Assembly: GCF_001667505.1 (NCBI RefSeq)
Contig: NZ_LZHZ01000035.1
Coordinates: 124,001-188,000, forward strand
DNA length: 64,000 bases
Reading direction: 5' to 3'
DNA from: Mycobacterium sp. ACS1612
GTDB taxonomy: Bacteria > Actinomycetota > Actinomycetes > Mycobacteriales > Mycobacteriaceae
The position numbers and the translations under genes are program-made. The notes under the pieces were generated by a model. That model saw only the letters and a list, made by a program, of their open reading frames with translations. It did not search any database and was not told the DNA's origin. How positions within the stretch are numbered: the first letter of the stretch is position 1; each line of letters starts with the position of its first letter. Below are positions 32,781-41,269 of this stretch, piece after piece.

Positions 32781-33841
32781 CCGGCCTCCGCCAACTCAAC
32801 GACGATCTGGGTACCCGCACAACCGAACTCATCGACCGGTTGCACGTCAGCCGTGGCACCGGGCGCATGTTGCTGCTGCTGGTGATCGCGTTCGCGTTCT
32901 TCGCCGCGCTGCGCCCCAACGTCTTCCTCAGCACACTGAACCTGCAGAACCTGGCGTTGGCCGCGCCGGAAGTTGGCGTGCTCGCGATCGCCATGATGCT
33001 GGCGATGCTGACCGGGGGCATCGATCTGTCGCTGGTGAACATCGCCAACCTGTCGGCTATCACCATGTCGACGCTGTACACGACCATCCACGGCAGCAAC
33101 CCCGCACTGGCCGAGCAGCTGGCGCCGCTGCTCGTATTGGCAGGACTGGCAATGGGATTGCTGGGCGGCGCGATCAACGCCGTGCTGGTCGCCTACGTCG
33201 GTATCACGCCGATTCTGGCGACGCTGGGCACGATGCAGGTCTACAACGGCATAGCGGTGGTCTGGACAGGAGGCCGCACCCTTTACGGTTCGCCTGCGGC
33301 GCTGACCAACCTCGGCCAGGCGACGGTCGCCGGAATCCCCATCCTCTTCCTGATTTTCGTGGTGGCCGCGGCGCTGGTCGCGTTGTTGATCAACCGCACA
33401 CCGATCGGCCTGAAGATCCAGCTCGAAGGCTCCAACCCGATGGCGGCCGGTTACTCGGGCATCCGCAGCCGGTCGGTGCTGACCAGCACCTACCTGGTCA
33501 CAGGTCTGCTGGGCGGGTTGGCCGGGGTGCTGTTCATCGCGCGGAACCCTTCGGCGTCGGCCGACTATGGGGCGTCCTATGTTCTGCTCGTCATCGTCAT
33601 CGCGGTGCTCGGCGGAACCAACCCGACTGGCGGTTTCGCCACCGTGTTCGGCGTTGTATTGGCCACGCTCACATTGCAAATCGTCGCCAGCGGTTTCACC
33701 GCGCTACGGCTGTCGGCATACCAGTACGCGATCGCCCAAGGGGTGATCCTGATCCTGGTGATGATCGCCGATCAGGTCACCTTGCGCCGCCGCAGACGAA
33801 GACCGCCACAGCAGCCAGCCACGGTCGGCGCCGACCGCTGA
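32777..33841 (+). CDS. Sugar ABC transporter permease (RbsC type), second
   Basis: A 354-residue permease from ATG 32777. It has the same family features: MLTGGIDLSLVNIANLSA, INAVLVAYVGITPILATLGT and VLGGTNPTGGFATVFG. The two permeases probably form a heterodimer with the double ATPase, as in LsrC/LsrD and similar systems. The first about 30 residues are polar and cytoplasmic. Next gene follows after 29 bases. Confidence 0.9.
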   Translation: MTGLRQLNDDLGTRTTELIDRLHVSRGTGRMLLLLVIAFAFFAALRPNVFLSTLNLQNLALAAPEVGVLAIAMMLAMLTGGIDLSLVNIANLSAITMSTLYTTIHGSNPALAEQLAPLLVLAGLAMGLLGGAINAVLVAYVGITPILATLGTMQVYNGIAVVWTGGRTLYGSPAALTNLGQATVAGIPILFLIFVVAAALVALLINRTPIGLKIQLEGSNPMAAGYSGIRSRSVLTSTYLVTGLLGGLAGVLFIARNPSASADYGASYVLLVIVIAVLGGTNPTGGFATVFGVVLATLTLQIVASGFTALRLSAYQYAIAQGVILILVMIADQVTLRRRRRRPPQQPATVGADR

Positions 33842-33870
33842 TCGCACCGCAGATCCGGACAGAGGAACAG

Positions 33871-34872
33871 ATGAAGAAGATCCTGAACCAACCCGAGCAT
33901 TTCGTCGACGAGATGGTCGAAGGCATCCTGCTCGCGCACCCCGACAAGGTCAAGACGCCCGGCGAGGACCGCCGGATCATGGTGCGCGCCGACGCTCCCG
34001 TCGACGGGAAGGTAGGCATCGTCACCGGCGGTGGCTCCGGACATCTGCCGCTCTTCAAAGGCTATGTGGGCAAGGGTTTGTGCGACGGCGTTGCGATCGG
34101 CAACGTATTCAGCTCGCCGAGTTCGCAACAGTGCTTCGAGGCGACCGCCGCGGTGAACGGCGGTGCCGGGGTGCTGTACCTGTACGGCAACTACGGCGGC
34201 GACGTCTTCAACTTCGACCTGGCCGCCGACCTCGCCGAACTCGAGGACATTCCGACGCGCACCGTGCTGGGCCGTGACGACGTCGCCAGTCAGCCCAAGG
34301 AACGCAAGGCCGACCGCCGCGGCGTGGCGGGAATCTTCTTCGCCTACAAGGCTGCCGGCGCCGCCGCCGATCGCGGCGACGACTTGGACAGCGTCGCCGC
34401 GGTCGCCGAGGATGTGGTGGAACACACCGCCACCATGGGGATAGGCCTGTCTCCGACGATCCTGCCGACCACCGGCGCGCCGAGCTTCGAACTGCCGGAC
34501 GGCGAAATGGAGATAGGCATCGGAATCCACGGCGAGCCAGGGATTCACCGTGGTCAACTCGACACCGCCGACGCCATCGCGGACCGGATCGTCGCGGCGT
34601 TGGTCGACGATCTGGGGTTGACGTCGGGCGACCGGGTGGCAGTCCTCGTCAACGGGCTCGGGGCGACGCCGCTGGAGGAGCTCTACATCCTGTACCGCCG
34701 CACCCACCAGGTGCTCAGCGACCTCGGGATCACGATCGCCAAGAGTTACGTGGGGGAGTTCGCGACCAGCCTGGAGATGGCGGGAGCTTCGATCTCCCTG
34801 CTGGCACTCAACGACGAGCGGTTGGCCCTGCTCAACGCGCCCGCGTCCTCTCCGTTCTTCGAGCAGGCCTGA
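33871..34872 (+). CDS. dhaK: Dihydroxyacetone kinase, DhaK subunit
   Basis: A 333-residue DhaK. H220 in GIHGEPGIHRG corresponds to the His that binds the substrate carbonyl covalently as a hemiaminal. GGGSGHLPLFKGYVG near residue 52-66 completes the site. The length is that of a separate DhaK subunit, not the fused ATP-dependent form of about 570 residues. With DhaL next door it phosphorylates a short-chain ketose: dihydroxyacetone, or in polyol pathways an erythrulose. Ribosome binding site GAGGAACAG precedes ATG 33871. Confidence 0.93.
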   Translation: MKKILNQPEHFVDEMVEGILLAHPDKVKTPGEDRRIMVRADAPVDGKVGIVTGGGSGHLPLFKGYVGKGLCDGVAIGNVFSSPSSQQCFEATAAVNGGAGVLYLYGNYGGDVFNFDLAADLAELEDIPTRTVLGRDDVASQPKERKADRRGVAGIFFAYKAAGAAADRGDDLDSVAAVAEDVVEHTATMGIGLSPTILPTTGAPSFELPDGEMEIGIGIHGEPGIHRGQLDTADAIADRIVAALVDDLGLTSGDRVAVLVNGLGATPLEELYILYRRTHQVLSDLGITIAKSYVGEFATSLEMAGASISLLALNDERLALLNAPASSPFFEQA

Positions 34873-34875
34873 GCC

Positions 34876-35496
34876 GTGAACGCAGACGAACTCAAGGAGC
34901 ACATCCGCGGCAGCCTCACCGAACTGGTGAAGAGCGCCGACGAATTGCGGGACCTCGATCAGGCGCTTGGCGACGGTGATCTGGGCATCACGGTCACGCT
35001 GGGGGCGGAGGCGGTGATCGAGGCGGTGAGCGCGCTGCCGGACTCCGTCACGCCTGCGCAGATCGCGCGTGAATGTGCCAAGGCGTTCGCGAACGCCAAT
35101 CCATCGACCATGGCTGCGCTGGTCGCGGGCGGGCTGCTTGCCGGCTCGAAGATCTGGACCGACGTCACCGAGATCTCGGTCAGCGACGCGGCCAGGTTCA
35201 TCCGTGCGGCCGGTGACAACATCGCGTTGCGCGGTAAGACCCAACTCGGCGACAAGACCATTCTCGACGCGATCATGCCCGCCGCGGACGCTTTGGACGA
35301 CGCGACCGACGCCATGTCGGGATTGCAGGACGCCATCGCGGGCGCCGAACGCGCGGTCATCGACACCACCGCCCTGCAGTCGCGCCGCGGCCGGGCATCC
35401 TGGTTGCAGGAACGCAGCATCGGGCTGCAAGATCCGGGTGCGACCGCCTTCCTCCGCTTCCTGGAGTCGTGGCGTGATGCCGCCAAGGCGTGCTGA
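34876..35496 (+). CDS. dhaL: Dihydroxyacetone kinase, DhaL nucleotide-binding subunit
   Basis: A 206-residue DhaL from GTG 34876, four bases after dhaK. The nucleotide/Mg site is LDQALGDGDLGITV; the usual GDGDHG has Leu in place of His. Typical NPSTMAALVAGGL, GKTQLGDKTILDA and the final GRASWLQERSIGLQDPGA segments are present. PTS-type DhaL needs DhaM as phosphoryl donor; none is in the window, so the subunit may use ATP directly with DhaK (inference). Confidence 0.9.
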   Translation: MNADELKEHIRGSLTELVKSADELRDLDQALGDGDLGITVTLGAEAVIEAVSALPDSVTPAQIARECAKAFANANPSTMAALVAGGLLAGSKIWTDVTEISVSDAARFIRAAGDNIALRGKTQLGDKTILDAIMPAADALDDATDAMSGLQDAIAGAERAVIDTTALQSRRGRASWLQERSIGLQDPGATAFLRFLESWRDAAKAC

Positions 35497-35556
35497 CCAA
35501 ACCATCAACGCCCACACGCGAATACGCGCAACTACAACTGAAAGACGACACACCTC

Positions 35557-36627
35557 ATGACTAGTGACCTCCCCATCTCCGGTGTCCCATTCACGAACGA
35601 TCCGTGGGTGGCTTCGCAGCAGCGCTATGACTCGATGCCCTATCGGCGAGTGGGTACCTCGGGGCTGTTGCTGCCTGCGATCTCGCTGGGCCTGTGGTAC
35701 AACTTCGGCGACAACCGCGCGTTCGACGATCAACGTCGAGTTCTGCGGTATGCGTTCGAGCACGGGGTCACGCATTTCGACCTCGCCAACAACTACGGTC
35801 CTCCGTACGGGTCGGCCGAAGAGAACTTCGGCCGCATGTTGCGCCGCGACTTCAAGCCGTACCGAAACGAACTGATCGTCTCCACCAAAGCCGGGTGGGA
35901 TATGTGGCCAGGCCCCTACGGTCAGCTTGGTGGTCGCACGTATCTGCTTGCCAGCCTGGATGATTCGCTGGACCGCCTTGGACTCGACTACGTCGACATC
36001 TTCTACTCACACCGCATCGATCCGGTAACCCCGCTCGAGGAGACCATCGGCGCGCTGGACACCGCGGTGCGCGCGGGCAAGGCCCGCTATGTCGGCATTT
36101 CGTCGTACTCGGCCACCAAGACCGCAGAAACGGCGGCCATCGCAAAGCGCTTGGGAACACCGCTGGTCATCCACCAGCCGTCGTATTCGCTGCTCAACCG
36201 GTGGGTCGAGGGCGATCTGCTCTCCACACTCGCCGACGCCGGGATGGGCGCCATCGCGTTCACCGCCCTGGCGCAGGGCTTGCTGACCGACCGTTACCTA
36301 GACCAGCCCGCCACCGAAATCGCGCGGGCGACAACACGTCCGACATTCGACGACGAGCTGGTCACCGACAATGTTCGCGAACGACTGCAGGGTCTGGCCG
36401 CCGTCGCCAAGCGGCGTGGCCAGAGCCTGGCCCAGATGGCGCTGGCGTGGGTGCTGCGCAATCCGGCGGTAGCCTCGACACTGGTCGGCGCATCCAGTGT
36501 CGAACAACTGCAGGAGAATCTCGCGGCGCTCGACAACCTCGAGTTCACCCAGGACGAGCTGAGCGAAATCGACGAACACGCCAGGGAATCCGGTATCGAC
36601 CTGTGGCGCGAAAGCTCTGACGTCTGA
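35557..36627 (+). CDS. Aldo/keto reductase, YghZ/L-glyceraldehyde 3-phosphate reductase type
   Basis: A 356-residue aldo/keto reductase. The catalytic Tyr is in ANNYGPPYGSAEENFG, with Asp in HFDLANN, Lys in VSTKAGWDMWPGPYG and His in FYSHRIDP. The long loop WDMWPGPYG is typical of the YghZ/GPR subgroup, which reduces L-glyceraldehyde 3-phosphate and methylglyoxal. As the last gene of the DhaKL operon it probably reduces, or interconverts, a triose/tetrose intermediate or detoxifies methylglyoxal arising from triose phosphate. Confidence 0.88.
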   Translation: MTSDLPISGVPFTNDPWVASQQRYDSMPYRRVGTSGLLLPAISLGLWYNFGDNRAFDDQRRVLRYAFEHGVTHFDLANNYGPPYGSAEENFGRMLRRDFKPYRNELIVSTKAGWDMWPGPYGQLGGRTYLLASLDDSLDRLGLDYVDIFYSHRIDPVTPLEETIGALDTAVRAGKARYVGISSYSATKTAETAAIAKRLGTPLVIHQPSYSLLNRWVEGDLLSTLADAGMGAIAFTALAQGLLTDRYLDQPATEIARATTRPTFDDELVTDNVRERLQGLAAVAKRRGQSLAQMALAWVLRNPAVASTLVGASSVEQLQENLAALDNLEFTQDELSEIDEHARESGIDLWRESSDV

Positions 36628-36683
36628 GAGTTACGCGGCGACCGCGCCGGTTGCGGCGACATCGGGGTCAGGTGCGGCCGCGG

Positions 36684-36890
36684 TTATGTGCCGTCGAGCC
36701 ATCCGATTAGCCTCGGAACGAGTCCGGCGGCGAACACCGTCATGATCAGCCTGAGCACTTGCAGCGTCACCACGATCGGTCCGGACTGCAACTCGTTGGC
36801 AATGGCCAACGGCCCCACGCCGGCAAGGATGTTGCCACAGGTGGCACCGCCCATCAGTGCGGACAGCAGCGTGTCGAGCCGATCTCTCAC
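36684..36890 (-). pseudogene. Remnant of AbrB-type membrane protein
   Basis: A 68-residue frame bounded upstream by a TGA. The part from about residue 14 (MGGATCGNILAGVGPLAIANE, then VVTLQVLRLIMTVFAAGLVPRLI) resembles the final repeat of the AbrB/ammonia monooxygenase-like membrane family, which is normally about 350 residues. The rest of the gene is missing, so a relic is more likely than a real small protein. Confidence 0.35.
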
Positions 36891-36983
36891 AGCCGCTCAG
36901 GTCGTCGGGCAGTGAGTGCATCCTTCGGCGTCGCTCCGCGAATCCGCATGGCACGCAATGAGATATGCAATCTCTGATCCGTT

Positions 36984-37026
36984 CTTCGTAACTCGCCCGG
37001 TTGGGTTCGCATCTGAAGTTACGAAG
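36984..37026. promoter_or_regulatory. Inverted repeat upstream of VOC operon
   Basis: Ten-base arms CTTCGTAACT (36984-36993) and AGTTACGAAG (37017-37026) are perfectly complementary around 23 bases. It lies 165 bases before the VOC start, with no T-run after it. It could be a two-half-site operator or an RNA hairpin. Confidence 0.4.
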
Positions 37027-37134
37027 GAGCGGCAACGAAGTCGCGCTTGTGCGCACAACCCGTACACCAGTCGATAGCCGCCTTTTGCGCATTGTGCTCG
37101 GAAGGCGGCTTCGCAGTGAAGTTGCGATGCACAG

Positions 37135-37168
37135 TTCTAACCCTTTACAGTGCCTTAGGCAGTTAGAA
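37135..37168. promoter_or_regulatory. Second inverted repeat, close to the VOC start
   Basis: Seven-base arms TTCTAAC (37135-37141) and GTTAGAA (37162-37168) flank 20 bases, ending 23 bases before the VOC start codon. Location suggests control of the VOC-PNPOx pair. Confidence 0.4.
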
Positions 37169-37191
37169 TGTCGATTTCGAAGGAGTCTTCA

Positions 37192-37662
37192 ATGGGAACG
37201 CAGGCGGGACCTACACCGGTCGCCCCCCTCATCGGCCATGTCGGTCTGAATGTCACGAGTCTCACTCGGTCGCTGAACTTTTACCGGGCGGTGTGCGGCT
37301 TCGATCTGCTTGCCGAAGGGACTGACGACGGACGTCGATACGCGTTTCTCGGGCACGGCGACACCATCACCCTCACGCTCTGGCAGCAGAGCGACGGCGT
37401 CTTTCAGACTGCACAGCCTGGACTTCATCACATCGCGTTCTCCGTGCCGACCCTCGAAGATGTGGAGGCCGTGCAGGATCGACTGCGGCGACTCGACGTT
37501 CCGTTGATCTACGACGACATCATCGCCCATCAGCCGGGTGCCACGTCGGGGGGCATCTTCTTCACCGATCCCGACGGAATTCGCGTCGAAATCTGCACGA
37601 GCGACCGCCTGGAAGCTCACCCTGCACGTGAGGATGGCGCGCCGAGCTGCGGATTCTTCTGA
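37192..37662 (+). CDS. VOC-family (glyoxalase/dioxygenase fold) protein
   Basis: A 156-residue protein from ATG 37192, seven bases after AAGGAG; the in-frame ATG 37168 has no such site. It has two beta-alpha-beta-beta-beta modules: GHVGLNVTSLTRSLNFYRAVCGFDLL at the start, and GLHHIAFSVPTLEDVEAVQDRL then FFTDPDGIRVEI. Metal ligands H (GHVGL), H (LHHIAF) and E (IRVEI) are present. Could be a lyase, isomerase, dioxygenase or resistance protein. Its stop shares a base with the start of the next gene. Confidence 0.85.
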   Translation: MGTQAGPTPVAPLIGHVGLNVTSLTRSLNFYRAVCGFDLLAEGTDDGRRYAFLGHGDTITLTLWQQSDGVFQTAQPGLHHIAFSVPTLEDVEAVQDRLRRLDVPLIYDDIIAHQPGATSGGIFFTDPDGIRVEICTSDRLEAHPAREDGAPSCGFF

Positions 37663-38507
37663 TGCCACGGACCTACCACGCTGGCGAGTTGGCGGTCCAG
37701 GCTCAGGCGGATACGGTCGCGCAGGCCGCCAAGATGGCGCACACAGTCCGGACGAATGTGCCCGCTGCCCTGTCGATGTTCTTGAGCGCGTTGCCCTGGG
37801 TGCTCATCGGTGGTATCGATGCTCTCGAACACGTATGGGCATCACCAATTTTCGGCAAACCGGGCTTCGTCGGCACGCCTACCGACGCCGAAGTGAGAAT
37901 TGCGGCGCACATCCTCATGGGGGACCCGCTCCACGGGGCGGGAGCCCGAGGGACCGGTTGGCCGGCCGGGATGCTCGCCATCGATCTGCGGTGGCGGATG
38001 CGCGCGAGGATCAACGGGACGATACGCGCCGATGAGGGCGGAATGACAATCACGGTGGATGAGTGTTACGCCAACTGCCCCAAATACATTCAAGACCATC
38101 AGCTCGACGTCGAGGACGTCTCTGCACAACCGACCCGCGTCCGATCGGACCGGATGTCTGCCAAGGGGCGGGCACTCGTTCGAGGTGCCGACACGATGTT
38201 CATCGCAAGTGTTGGACCAGACCTCAGCGCCGACGTTTCGCATAGAGGCGGTCCGTCCGGGTTCGTTGAGTGTTCCGCGGACGGGACCGCTCTGCGGTTT
38301 GCCGACTATCCGGGCAACGGTGTGTTCAACACCCTCGGCAACTTGCACTGCGACGCCAGGTCGGGCCTGACGTTTTTCGGTTTCGAGACCGGTGAACTCC
38401 TTCAACTCACCGGATATGCCAGCTCGAAGCCGACGCGCAACCGTACCGTCGAATTCAATGTGGTAGAGGCCATTTGGTGTGCGAACTTGACGCGTCGGCG
38501 TCCATAG
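37662..38507 (+). CDS. Pyridoxamine 5'-phosphate oxidase-like flavin-binding protein
   Basis: A 281-residue protein with the split-barrel PNPOx-like pattern FHxGE-like start (TYHAGELAVQAQADTV), then FLSALPWVLIGGIDALEHVWAS, GKPGFVG and LLAIDLRWRMRARINGT. The NCPKYIQ motif is diagnostic for the flavin-nucleotide-binding subgroup (PF01243-like). It probably binds FMN or F420 as a reductase. Translationally coupled to the VOC gene. Convergent with the BtpA gene 6 bases away. Confidence 0.8.
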   Translation: MPRTYHAGELAVQAQADTVAQAAKMAHTVRTNVPAALSMFLSALPWVLIGGIDALEHVWASPIFGKPGFVGTPTDAEVRIAAHILMGDPLHGAGARGTGWPAGMLAIDLRWRMRARINGTIRADEGGMTITVDECYANCPKYIQDHQLDVEDVSAQPTRVRSDRMSAKGRALVRGADTMFIASVGPDLSADVSHRGGPSGFVECSADGTALRFADYPGNGVFNTLGNLHCDARSGLTFFGFETGELLQLTGYASSKPTRNRTVEFNVVEAIWCANLTRRRP

Positions 38508-38513
38508 GGCTTG

Positions 38514-39335
38514 TCAGGCCAATTGCTTGCGGAACTTGCGTGCCGCCGTCATCAACTCATCCACTCGGGCACGATCGGCACGGTTCTCGAAGACACCGTC
38601 GTGCTTGAAATAGGTGCCGACAATCGCACCGTCGGCGATGTCGAGCTGGTCGGCGACGTTCTCCGCGCGCACCCCGGTGTTCACGAAAACCGGGGTAGCA
38701 CCCGCGGCCGACTTCACCAGCCGCAGCGCGTCCGTGTCAGTGGGTGATCCGGCGGTCGCGCCCGACACGCAGATGGCGTCCGGTGCTGTCGCGAACACTG
38801 TTGTCCGCGTAATTGATTCGAGGTCACGGCTGGCCAGGTAGGCGGCCGACTCCGGGACGATGTTGAAGAACAGCTTGACGTCGGCGCCGCCGACCCGGGA
38901 GCGGTGGCGAGCAACCGCACCCACGTTGGTGTCCCACAATCCGAAGTCACTGGCGTACACCCCGGTGAAGATCTCGCGGACGAACTGGGCGCCGGTGGCG
39001 ACCGCCAGATCGATCGACGCTTGTCCGTCCCACAGAACGTTGACGCCGTAGGGGATCGCAATCTGCGGCAGCAGCTCGCCGATGACCCTGGCCATGGTGA
39101 TGGCGGTGATCGGTTCGGTCTTGGTCAGATACGGCAGGCTGAACTCGTTGGAGAACATCACGCCGTCGACGCCGCCGGACTGCAGGGCGTCCAGTTCGGT
39201 GCGGGCCCGCGCGACGACGGCCGCTACGCCGCCCGCGGTGTCGAAGCCGGGATCGCCGGGAAGCGCGGCGAGATGGAGCATGCCGATGACGGGCTTTCTG
39301 ACGTTGAAGACCTCGTCCAGCCAGGTGGTGGTCAC
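38514..39335 (-). CDS. BtpA/SgcQ-family TIM-barrel protein
   Basis: A 273-residue protein that fits BtpA/SgcQ throughout: KPVIGMLHLAALPGDPGFD at the start, VDGVMFSNEFSLPY, IPYGVNVLWDGQASIDLAVATGAQFVR and a late phosphate-type loop VFVNTGVRAENVAD then GAIVGTYFKHDG. Family members occur in sugar and polyol gene clusters, but the reaction is not established; BtpA itself is linked to photosystem I stability. It is the last gene of the operon that starts at 46633, and it is expected to act on a phosphorylated intermediate. Confidence 0.83.
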   Translation of the reverse strand: MTTTWLDEVFNVRKPVIGMLHLAALPGDPGFDTAGGVAAVVARARTELDALQSGGVDGVMFSNEFSLPYLTKTEPITAITMARVIGELLPQIAIPYGVNVLWDGQASIDLAVATGAQFVREIFTGVYASDFGLWDTNVGAVARHRSRVGGADVKLFFNIVPESAAYLASRDLESITRTTVFATAPDAICVSGATAGSPTDTDALRLVKSAAGATPVFVNTGVRAENVADQLDIADGAIVGTYFKHDGVFENRADRARVDELMTAARKFRKQLA

Positions 39336-39381
39336 GTTGTACCTCTCTCATTTGTGGTGTATCGCAAGTTGGCAGGGCGGC

Positions 39382-40155
39382 CTAGTCCATGTAGGCGCCG
39401 CCGTTCACGGCCAGGGCTTCGCCGGTGATGAACCGCGCGTCGGGGGAAAGCAGGAACGCGACCGACCGGGCGACGTCCTCGGGTTGCTCGAGGCGTCGCA
39501 GCGGGGTGTCGTCGATCATCATGTCGCGCACCTCCTCGGGGGTGGTGCCGCGTAACTCCGCCTCCCACACGAGTTCTCGTGATTGCATCGGCGTTTCGAC
39601 GTAGCCGGGACAGACGCAGTTGACGGTGATGCCGTATTGCCCGAGTTCATAGGCCATCGCCTGGGTCAACCCGATCACGCCGAACTTCGACGCCACGTAG
39701 TCGGAGAGGAACGGCACTCGGCCTTGCTTGCCTGCCATCGACGCGGTGTTGACGATGGCGCCGGATGTTCCGTTACGCACCATGGCTCGGGCGGCGGCCT
39801 GGCCGCAGACGAAGACCCCTTTGAGATTGACCTCCAGGGTCTTGTCGTAGCGCTCGATCGGTGCCTCCAGGAAGGAATGCATGAAGGAGATGCCGGCGTT
39901 GCTGACCCACGCCTCCAGACCGAGTCGACCGGCGACGCCATCGGCGACGGCGGCAGCGCCCGACGGCGAACTGACGTCCAGCACGGCGGCTTCGTGCTCG
40001 CCGCCGTCGATGGGCGGCAGCGACGCGGCGACTTGTTGCGCTGCGTCGCCGTCGATGTCGGTGACGATCACCTGCCAGTCCCGTTGTGCCAGGGTCGTCG
40101 CGATGGCTCTGCCGATGCCGGAGCCGGCGCCGGTGACCACGACTGTCTTGGTCAT
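39382..40155 (-). CDS. Short-chain dehydrogenase, probable polyol dehydrogenase
   Basis: A 257-residue classical SDR. The cofactor motif is VVTGAGSGIGRAIA; NAG is at about residue 87 (VSNAGISFMH). The catalytic Ser is in VNTASMAGKQG and the Tyr-Lys pair in SDYVASKFGVIGL. The end, FITGEALAVNGGAYMD, is typical of tetritol, arabitol and butanediol dehydrogenases. It probably oxidises the imported polyol to a ketose with NAD+. Its start overlaps the ATPase gene's stop by four bases. Confidence 0.88.
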   Translation of the reverse strand: MTKTVVVTGAGSGIGRAIATTLAQRDWQVIVTDIDGDAAQQVAASLPPIDGGEHEAAVLDVSSPSGAAAVADGVAGRLGLEAWVSNAGISFMHSFLEAPIERYDKTLEVNLKGVFVCGQAAARAMVRNGTSGAIVNTASMAGKQGRVPFLSDYVASKFGVIGLTQAMAYELGQYGITVNCVCPGYVETPMQSRELVWEAELRGTTPEEVRDMMIDDTPLRRLEQPEDVARSVAFLLSPDARFITGEALAVNGGAYMD

Positions 40156-41249
40156 GAGATGTTCGTTCCCATCTGCCGTTGTTGTGCGTCGAAGCCAACG
40201 ACACGTTGGCCGGTTTGTGCGTCGAACGCATGCACCCCGCCCGGTCGAGCCGACAGCGCGACGTGCGCGCCCTCGCCGATTCCGGTCAACCGCGACACCT
40301 CGACGACGCTGGTGAGTTCGGTGTCGCGAGCATCCACCGTGACGATGGCGCGTGGTCCCAGGAGCTCGATGAGCCGGACCCTGGCTTCGGCGGTGTCGTC
40401 CGCCGTCAGCACGAGGTCGTCGGGACGAATGCCCACCGTCAGGCGGCCGCTTGCGCCGCCTGACGCGACGGCCAGGGTGAAACCGTTGGTGAAAGTGAAG
40501 GTTTCACCGCGAAGGTCGCCGTCGATGAGGTTCATCTTAGGGCTGCCGACAAACGCTGCGACGAACGTGTCGACCGGAGTGTTGTACACGTCGAGCGGTG
40601 TGCCAACTTGCGCTGTTCGCCCGTCTCGCATCACCACCATGCGATCCGACAGCGTCATCGCCTCTTCCTGGTCGTGGGTGACGTACAGACTCGTGATCCC
40701 CAGTCTGCGTTGGATCTGCAGCAATTCGGTACGCGTCTCGACGCGCAGCTTGGCATCGAGATTGCTCAGCGGTTCGTCGAACAGGAACACCGACGGTTCC
40801 CGGATGATCGCTCTGCCGATGGCGACCCGCTGCTGCTGGCCGCCGCTCAGATCCTTCGGTTTTCGACCCACCATGGCGCTCAGTCCGAGAGACTCGGCTA
40901 CCTTGTCGGCGCGTTCGAGGGCCTCCGAGCGCGGCGTCTTGGTCGCACGCAGTGGGAACGCGATGTTCTCTCTGACGCTGAGATGCGGGTAGAGCGCATA
41001 GTTCTGGAACACCATCGCGACGTCGCGGTCGCGTGGCTGCAGGTTGGTGACGTCACGGTCACCGATCATGATGGTGCCGGAGGTGACCGATTCCAGTCCG
41101 GCCAGCATCCGCAGCGATGTCGACTTGCCGCATCCGGACGGGCCGACGAGGACGGTGAATGAGCCGTCGGGCAGCTCCAGGTTCAGATCGCTGACCACAG
41201 AACTCGACCCGTAGGACTTGTTGACACCGGAGAATCGGATAGTTGCCAT
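40152..41249 (-). CDS. ABC transporter ATPase, UgpC/MalK type
   Basis: A 365-residue protein: Walker A GPSGCGKST, signature LSGGQQQR, Walker B VFLFDEPLSNLDA and the H-loop YVTHDQEEAM. The C-terminal OB-fold (TOBE) regulatory domain has ITVGIRPDDLVL-like GRLTVGIRPDD and a final ARPGGVHAFD. It energises the two MalF/MalG-type permeases encoded upstream in the operon. The MalK-type TOBE domain may allow regulation by a partner. Confidence 0.93.
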   Translation of the reverse strand: MATIRFSGVNKSYGSSSVVSDLNLELPDGSFTVLVGPSGCGKSTSLRMLAGLESVTSGTIMIGDRDVTNLQPRDRDVAMVFQNYALYPHLSVRENIAFPLRATKTPRSEALERADKVAESLGLSAMVGRKPKDLSGGQQQRVAIGRAIIREPSVFLFDEPLSNLDAKLRVETRTELLQIQRRLGITSLYVTHDQEEAMTLSDRMVVMRDGRTAQVGTPLDVYNTPVDTFVAAFVGSPKMNLIDGDLRGETFTFTNGFTLAVASGGASGRLTVGIRPDDLVLTADDTAEARVRLIELLGPRAIVTVDARDTELTSVVEVSRLTGIGEGAHVALSARPGGVHAFDAQTGQRVVGFDAQQRQMGTNIS

Positions 41250-41269
41250 GTGCGGCAGTCACCAACCTT

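Noticed and set aside
32459..33679. Minus-strand frame of 406 codons opposite the permeases
   Set aside because: Gln/Arg/His-rich low-complexity product, antisense to clear membrane proteins.
33772..35775. Minus-strand frame of 667 codons across dhaK-dhaL
   Set aside because: Entirely opposite two canonical genes; no domain in the product and composition typical of a shadow frame.
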